Origin: CAKSHC01 sp045595395
Lineage (GTDB): Bacteria; Bacillota; Clostridia; Oscillospirales; UMGS1783
Length of the DNA: 64,000 nucleotides
NCBI GenBank assembly: GCA_045595395.1
Contig: JAZOAH010000012.1
Coordinates: 1 to 64,000, forward strand
Direction: 5' to 3'
In this document: positions 60,428 through 64,000 of the stretch, in pieces
Numbering within the stretch: position 1 is the stretch's first letter
How the letters are laid out: each line of letters opens with the position of its first letter
Made by a program: the position numbers and the translations under genes
Notes under the pieces: model-generated
Told to the model about the DNA's origin: nothing
What the model saw: the letters and a program-made list of their open reading frames with translations, nothing else
Database searches by the model: none

Positions 60428-61284
60428 GGAAAATCATTATCCTTCTTCTCTGCTGTGGGGTGCTCATCGGCATGGTGGGATGCGGTGGCAACACCGCACC
60501 ACCGCCTACAGAGAGTCCACCGACAACGGTATTGGAAACGATAAAAACAGAAACGCCTACCGAAACAACACCGCCTGTAACGGCGATAGAGCCGACAGAG
60601 AAAGAAAAAGAGCCTGTCCCGACCGTGAGCAAGGATCAGGCAACCGAGCCAACCACGACCGCCACAGAGCCGACAACAACGGCGAAGCCAAAGGACGAAA
60701 ACAAACCTACCGAAACGACAAAACCAACAAAATCATCGGCGCCGGGAACTCCAACGGAAAACGGGTGCATCACTATAGTAGAAACGGACGATCCGCCGAA
60801 AGAGGAAATTATAATCCCTCCCAAGCCGAGTGTCGATTTAGTGGCACAAAAGGTCGCAGGATACATAAATCAGTTTCGCGCCGAGCAGGGCGATGTCACC
60901 GCAACGGTCATCCCCGGTCTGACCGAATACTGCAAATACCGATGTACGCAGCTTAAAACCAATTTTGCCCATGATACCACCGACCAAAGAGCAGCCGCCG
61001 AAGCTCTACAGTACGGCGAATATGTTGACTGGTCACTCTACGGTATCGAAGGCGAGGAAAACTATTATACCGCCAATGTGCGAGAAGCCATCGGCAAAGG
61101 TAATTGGGGCGGTACGGCTGATGAGATTTCCTATTCTATAGCAAACGGTTTCAGGAACAGCAAAGGACACTGGTCGTATGTCGGCAACTCCAAGTACACC
61201 TATATGGCGGTCGGAGTTATGTATGACGGATATTATTGGTATGTCTGCGTATGCATGGACTCTGAAAATACAGACTTAAAATAA
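60424..61284 (+). CDS. CAP-domain-like lipoprotein with Thr/Pro linker (286 aa)
   Basis: Lipoprotein signal with IGMVGCGG (lipid-modified Cys ~20). A ~100-residue linker rich in Thr, Pro, Glu and Lys follows, then a C-terminal CAP (SCP/PR-1) domain with INQFRAEQG, FAHDT, GNWGGTADEI and SKYTYMAVGVMYDGYYWYVCVCM. CAP domains occur in extracellular proteins of many roles; an extracellular structural or adhesive role beside the pilus operon is possible. Confidence 0.85.
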   Translation: MRKIIILLLCCGVLIGMVGCGGNTAPPPTESPPTTVLETIKTETPTETTPPVTAIEPTEKEKEPVPTVSKDQATEPTTTATEPTTTAKPKDENKPTETTKPTKSSAPGTPTENGCITIVETDDPPKEEIIIPPKPSVDLVAQKVAGYINQFRAEQGDVTATVIPGLTEYCKYRCTQLKTNFAHDTTDQRAAAEALQYGEYVDWSLYGIEGEENYYTANVREAIGKGNWGGTADEISYSIANGFRNSKGHWSYVGNSKYTYMAVGVMYDGYYWYVCVCMDSENTDLK

Positions 61285-61286
61285 GC

Positions 61287-61358
61287 ATAAAAATACCCAC
61301 TGGATGCGGCGGTTCTTCACGGAACCTTGCCACAACATCCGGTGGGTAATTTTTTAAT
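61287..61358. terminator. Long bidirectional terminator hairpin
   Basis: Outer arms ATACCCAC-TGGATG and CATCC-GGTGGGTA with inner GGTTC/GGAACC loop and A/T tails on both sides; ends the lipoprotein gene. Confidence 0.7.
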
Positions 61359-61434
61359 TTGCTTTTGTAGCCGTTTGTTTTATTCGAAACGGCCTACGGG
61401 TCGATAAAACTATTTCTGTTCGATTGTACGGAGT

Positions 61435-61872
61435 TTAAGTTCTTACCGGCTCCCCGTACTCACGCTTCATAGCCGCCATAGAAACGACCCATTGCTTACC
61501 GAACTTGCAAACATCAACACCGTTTACAAGTTTGCCGTAGGTTATGGCTTTGCGTAGGGTGCTCTCATTCAGATCCCACAAAAACGTGGCATCACTGAAA
61601 GCCATCAGTCCGTCAAAGGGTGTGTCGATCTCTACACCGTTCGCCCATAGCTCGTCGCAGGAAATATCAATATCGTCATTCCATACGATACCGTAACCGC
61701 CCTGGTCTACGATAACCGAACTAAACAGCTCGGGACTGTCCTTCAAAGGAAGAAAGAAACTATATTTTTCAAAAAGCGGTGCAACATCATAGATTTTGGT
61801 TACACCCTTGGCAAACTGTACGCTGAGTTTGTAATCAGGCAGAGCGTTTACATTTTTCACTTTGTGGAACAT
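61435..61872 (-). CDS. DUF2442 domain protein (145 aa)
   Basis: The N-terminal ~75 residues match DUF2442 (VKNVNALPDYKLSVQFAKGVTKIYDVAPLF ... VWNDDIDISCDELW; given here in short form: LSVQFAKGVTKIYDV). The C-terminal part may be a second small domain. DUF2442 and DUF4160 genes often occur as a pair, here too. Start follows GGGAGGT that overlaps the end of the DUF4160 gene. Confidence 0.84.
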   Translation of the reverse strand: MFHKVKNVNALPDYKLSVQFAKGVTKIYDVAPLFEKYSFFLPLKDSPELFSSVIVDQGGYGIVWNDDIDISCDELWANGVEIDTPFDGLMAFSDATFLWDLNESTLRKAITYGKLVNGVDVCKFGKQWVVSMAAMKREYGEPVRT

Positions 61873-61885
61873 ACAAAAACCTCCC

Positions 61886-62139
61886 TTACTCCAAAGGAGA
61901 AAGAGCGATAAACTCTTGTGTTTCCCAAATCTTTAAAAGTGCATCTTTGTGGATAGCACGCCACTCAAGAACCATCTCAAGCGCCTTTTGGGAAGCTCTC
62001 CTTCTAAAATCGTACCGTCGTTAATACTGATGGCAGCCATATGCTCACCATAGATCGCATGAAAGTGCGGCGTATTATGCTCGGACTGCTGAAAATACAT
62101 GCGGATAATAATTCCGTAAAATCTTGATAATACAGGCAT
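61886..62139 (-). pseudogene. DUF4160 gene with frameshift
   Basis: Residues 1-53 match DUF4160 (MPVLSRFYGIIIRMY, HNTPHFHAIYGEH, GELPKR). The frame then runs to a stop at 61933. The family's usual C terminus (ALEMVLEWRAIHKDALLKI, ending ALSPLE and TAA at 61886-61888) continues in the next frame after CCCAAAAGG (61984-61992). One base is missing relative to a full-length gene. Either a true inactivating deletion or a sequencing error in the run of A/T. Confidence 0.78.
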
Positions 62140-62730
62140 GAAACAATCTATCCTGCGGTAGTGCTGGCAGGCGGCTTGGGACTGCGCCGAAGCGAAGCCT
62201 TGGGTACTCGGTGGTCAAGAGTCGATTGGGATAAGCGCACCATCCTGCTCGACACCAAGGTCATCGAGTACAAGGAAGACGGCAAGGTTATCGTCGAACC
62301 CATAGAGGAAATGAAAAATAAATCAAGCCGCCGCACACTTCCCATACCCGACCCCGTATATGAAATGCTCTGTGAGGAAAGGGAGAAGCAAGACCTGTAC
62401 CGCCGAATGTTCAAAGGCAGCTATAACCGCAAATTCGATGATTATATCTGCGTCGATCAGCTCGGCGAACTGTTAAGACCAAACAGAGTCACCCAACGCT
62501 TCTCCGACCTCATTGAACGGTATGACCTGCGAAAGATACGCTTCCACGACCTACGCCACACCTTCGCAAGCATCCTCATCAATCAGGATGTGCCTCTGCT
62601 GAACGTGTCCGCCTTCCTTGGTCACTCCGACCTCGCAACAACGGCAAATATTTATGCTCACCTTGATAAGTCCAAGAAACAGGAAAGCGCCGATATTATC
62701 AGCAATATCTTTAATAAAGCAAAGGAATGA
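62134..62730 (+). pseudogene. Tyrosine recombinase/integrase, 5'-truncated
   Basis: Only the catalytic domain remains (~195 codons). The active residues are all present: Arg in GGLGLRRSEAL, HxxR in HDLRHTFAS, His in LGHSD, and Tyr in TANIYAHL. The arm-binding and core-binding N-terminal domains are missing; the match starts near 62134 and is stopped by TAA at 62128. The DUF4160/DUF2442 module ends exactly there, so it probably interrupted or replaced the 5' part. A GTG at 62161 is the only start in frame, without a ribosome binding site. Confidence 0.82.
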
Positions 62731-62758
62731 TGCACCTCGGACAGAGGTGCATTTTTGC
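62730..62758 (+). terminator. Terminator after recombinase remnant
   Basis: TGCACCTC/GAGGTGCA with five Ts. Confidence 0.85.
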
Positions 62759-62781
62759 TAACCGAAAGGATGATTTAATAT

Positions 62782-63283
62782 ATGACTGAAAAGAAATATA
62801 TGAGTGGATGCCAACTTCGTCAATACCTGCACATCTCCACACGGAAGATGAAATATCTGATGGCTCATAACTATATCCCACACGAAAACACCGGACACGC
62901 AACCCATAAGTACCGTGTGCTGTTAGAGGATGCGGAAATGTTCAAAATCCGTATGGATACCGAGGTAGGATTCCTATCCGAGGGCAGAGCTACCCGAAGC
63001 TCTGCCCACACAGACGGCGGCGGAACTTGTCGGACATAACCCACAGCGCATACATGAACTGATTAGAGAACAAACCTTGCACGGTATAAAAATCGGCAGT
63101 ACCCAATACTGCGTGAAGGAAGAATTTATATGCTATATGGCATCACCGCAAAAACTATCCAATCCACGCACCGAACGATATAAAGAACTTATCCGAGAAT
63201 TTAAGTACATACAACGCAGAGAGCGTGAAAACGAACAGCGCCGATGCAAAAGAAGAATAAAAAGAGGTGAAAACATTGATTAA
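62782..63283 (+). pseudogene. Excisionase/HTH protein split by frameshift or deletion
   Basis: The first frame (62782-63039) has an HTH-like start with CQLRQYLHISTRKMKYL. The second frame (open from ~62969 to 63283) continues LPEALPTQTAAELVGHNPQRIH, a second HTH-like unit, then ERYKELIREFKYIQRRERENEQRR. Related Clostridia proteins carry both units in one chain, so the two frames look like one gene that lost part of its middle and its reading frame around 62966-63000. The second part on its own lacks a good start (TTG at 63077). Confidence 0.6.
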
Positions 63284-63602
63284 GAAGAAAGTTCTAACAC
63301 AAGAACAGATAGCCGAAAAGCTTGATTATCTCCGCAAACAGCGTGATGGTCTCATCATAGGTGAATACGGAAATTATTCATATAAACTGTATATGTATCT
63401 CAAAGAGCGTTGCGACGAAACCGAGGACGGTAGTTGCAACCCATACCCGTGGCAAATGCTCGTCGCCCTTGGCAGAGATGACCTGCATAAATCCTACCTT
63501 GGGTACACCTACTGTGATGACCTCGAAGCACTTGGATATATCAAGATGCAAGGATATGGCAAGGATAAAAAGATTTTTATAATAAAAGAAATTGATTTTT
63601 AA
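63276..63602 (+). CDS. Uncharacterised mobile-element protein, TTG start (108 aa)
   Basis: No family recognised. Lys-rich N terminus (MIKKKVLTQEQIAEKLDYLRKQ), an aromatic central part (YGNYSYKLYMYLKERC) and a basic end. TTG at 63276 follows GAGGTGA. It overlaps the preceding frame by eight bases. Confidence 0.65.
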   Translation: MIKKKVLTQEQIAEKLDYLRKQRDGLIIGEYGNYSYKLYMYLKERCDETEDGSCNPYPWQMLVALGRDDLHKSYLGYTYCDDLEALGYIKMQGYGKDKKIFIIKEIDF

Positions 63603-63615
63603 TTCCTTGTCGTAA

Positions 63616-63652
63616 CAGAATGCCCCGCCGAAAAAAATCGGCGGGGCGGTTA
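63616..63652. terminator. Terminator hairpin
   Basis: CCCCGCCGA/TCGGCGGGG stem around seven As, between convergent genes; the T tract is weak. Confidence 0.65.
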
Positions 63653-63655
63653 TCT

Positions 63656-64000
63656 TTAATTTATCAGTCTGTTACTTGAATCCCACAAATTAAAGTGAAG
63701 ATTGTTTTCAGTGTCAACGTTTATATTGAATTCAAATTCAAATCTTCCGGTGTATTCTTTGTTTTCCAAAACATCGCTATATTTGTATACAATTGCGTGT
63801 TTGAAAATAAAAGACGAATCGCCAAACTTATATGTACCGTCATCATTTGTTTCTACCATAAAATTCGCTTTCCAAGACTGTTTATTATGTGGTGGAATGA
63901 AAATTGAATCCTCATACAAAATTGTGTATAGTGATATGCCATATTCATCAAGATTTTCAATTTCAATATAAGCTTTTTCCTTTGAATTCGGTTTTGGTAA
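63656..64000 (-). CDS. Partial uncharacterised protein, C-terminal part
   Basis: The frame stays open to the right edge, so only the last 114 residues are visible. It is beta-rich with many aromatic and acidic residues (GRFEFEFNINVDTENNLHFNLWDSS). No family recognised. A TTG at 63919 is inside it and not a credible start. Confidence 0.6.
   Translation of the reverse strand, partial: LPKPNSKEKAYIEIENLDEYGISLYTILYEDSIFIPPHNKQSWKANFMVETNDDGTYKFGDSSFIFKHAIVYKYSDVLENKEYTGRFEFEFNINVDTENNLHFNLWDSSNRLIN

Larger units (their letters stand above)
51138..64000. mobile_element. Genomic island integrated at tRNA-Ser(CGA), left part
   Basis: From the tRNA fragment onward, base use shifts to visibly AT-richer DNA with different codon habits. 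Cargo is a sortase pilus operon, a DUF6809 protein, a CAP lipoprotein and a recombination module (tyrosine recombinase remnant, excisionase-like gene). The element continues beyond 64000. Its right end, integration genes in intact form and any conjugation genes are not visible. Confidence 0.75.

Noticed and set aside
60500..60780. CRISPR-like repeats
   Set aside because: The repetitive look comes from Thr/Pro/Glu codons of the lipoprotein stalk; units are irregular and lie in a coding frame. No CRISPR array was seen anywhere in the window.

Overview
The window reads as a chromosome segment of an endospore-forming, low-GC-lineage Clostridia member with moderately GC-rich genes, most like an Oscillospirales/Ruminococcaceae-type gut bacterium. 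The evidence is spoIIE, spoVT, spo0A next to spoIVB, a YlmC/YmxH-type gene, serC-serA, an infC-rpmI-rplT operon and many Clostridia-type conserved proteins. The lineage call is inference, because no 16S or marker search was possible.

Layout. 1-1.2 kb: a small XRE regulator / zinc-ribbon membrane protein pair between two copies of a terminator-bearing repeat. 1.2-5.6 kb: two short-chain dehydrogenases, a NagB-like protein, a PIG-L deacetylase and an AraC regulator, an amino-sugar-like locus. 5.7-9.8 kb: YlmC/YmxH protein, tRNA-Val(GAC), rpsB-tsf, a flavodoxin-like protein with a GNAT acetyltransferase, and a ferredoxin-like protein. 9.9-16.7 kb: serC-serA, spoIIE, infC-rpmI-rplT, spoVT. 16.9-20.3 kb: AraC regulator, NanA/DapA-family lyase and sialidase-like protein. 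20.4-29.3 kb: trxB, two small membrane proteins, spo0A and spoIVB, HPr, uvrC, argG-argH. 29.5-43.3 kb: sugar-binding lipoprotein, a Cys-rich Clostridia protein with a sporulation-type promoter, an ABC ATPase, tmk, a DJ-1 protein, 5-formyl-THF cyclo-ligase, a CPBP protease, a 41-residue Cys-rich membrane peptide, mltG-trmR-U32 peptidase (tRNA wobble-uridine modification), a penicillin-binding protein, tcdA, a cyclophilin, and a DUF4173/XRE/DUF2975 operon. 43.4-51.1 kb: zinc-ribbon protein, gap, and a 1,933-residue von Willebrand/pilin-repeat surface protein.

At 51,138 the character changes. A 3' fragment of tRNA-Ser(CGA), cut at the anticodon loop, marks the left attachment end of an AT-richer island that runs off the right edge. 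The island carries a sortase-assembled pilus operon: signal peptidase, 1,163-residue LPESG tip-like protein, LPETG shaft pilin, class C sortase, LPQTG minor pilin and a second sortase. It also carries a DUF6809 protein, a CAP-domain lipoprotein and a decayed recombination module. That module has a tyrosine recombinase reduced to its catalytic domain, apparently by insertion of a DUF4160/DUF2442 pair, and an excisionase-like gene split by a frameshift.

The most interesting points are the tRNA-Ser-borne pilus island with its structured leader and Lys-to-Arg signal peptidase, the giant VWA/FctA-repeat adhesin beside it, two Cys-rich putative spore genes sharing a GCAC-N16-CATA promoter, an 18-bp inverted repeat over the spoVT promoter and ribosome binding site, and a strong promoter firing a structured, repeat-bearing RNA antisense to spoVT.
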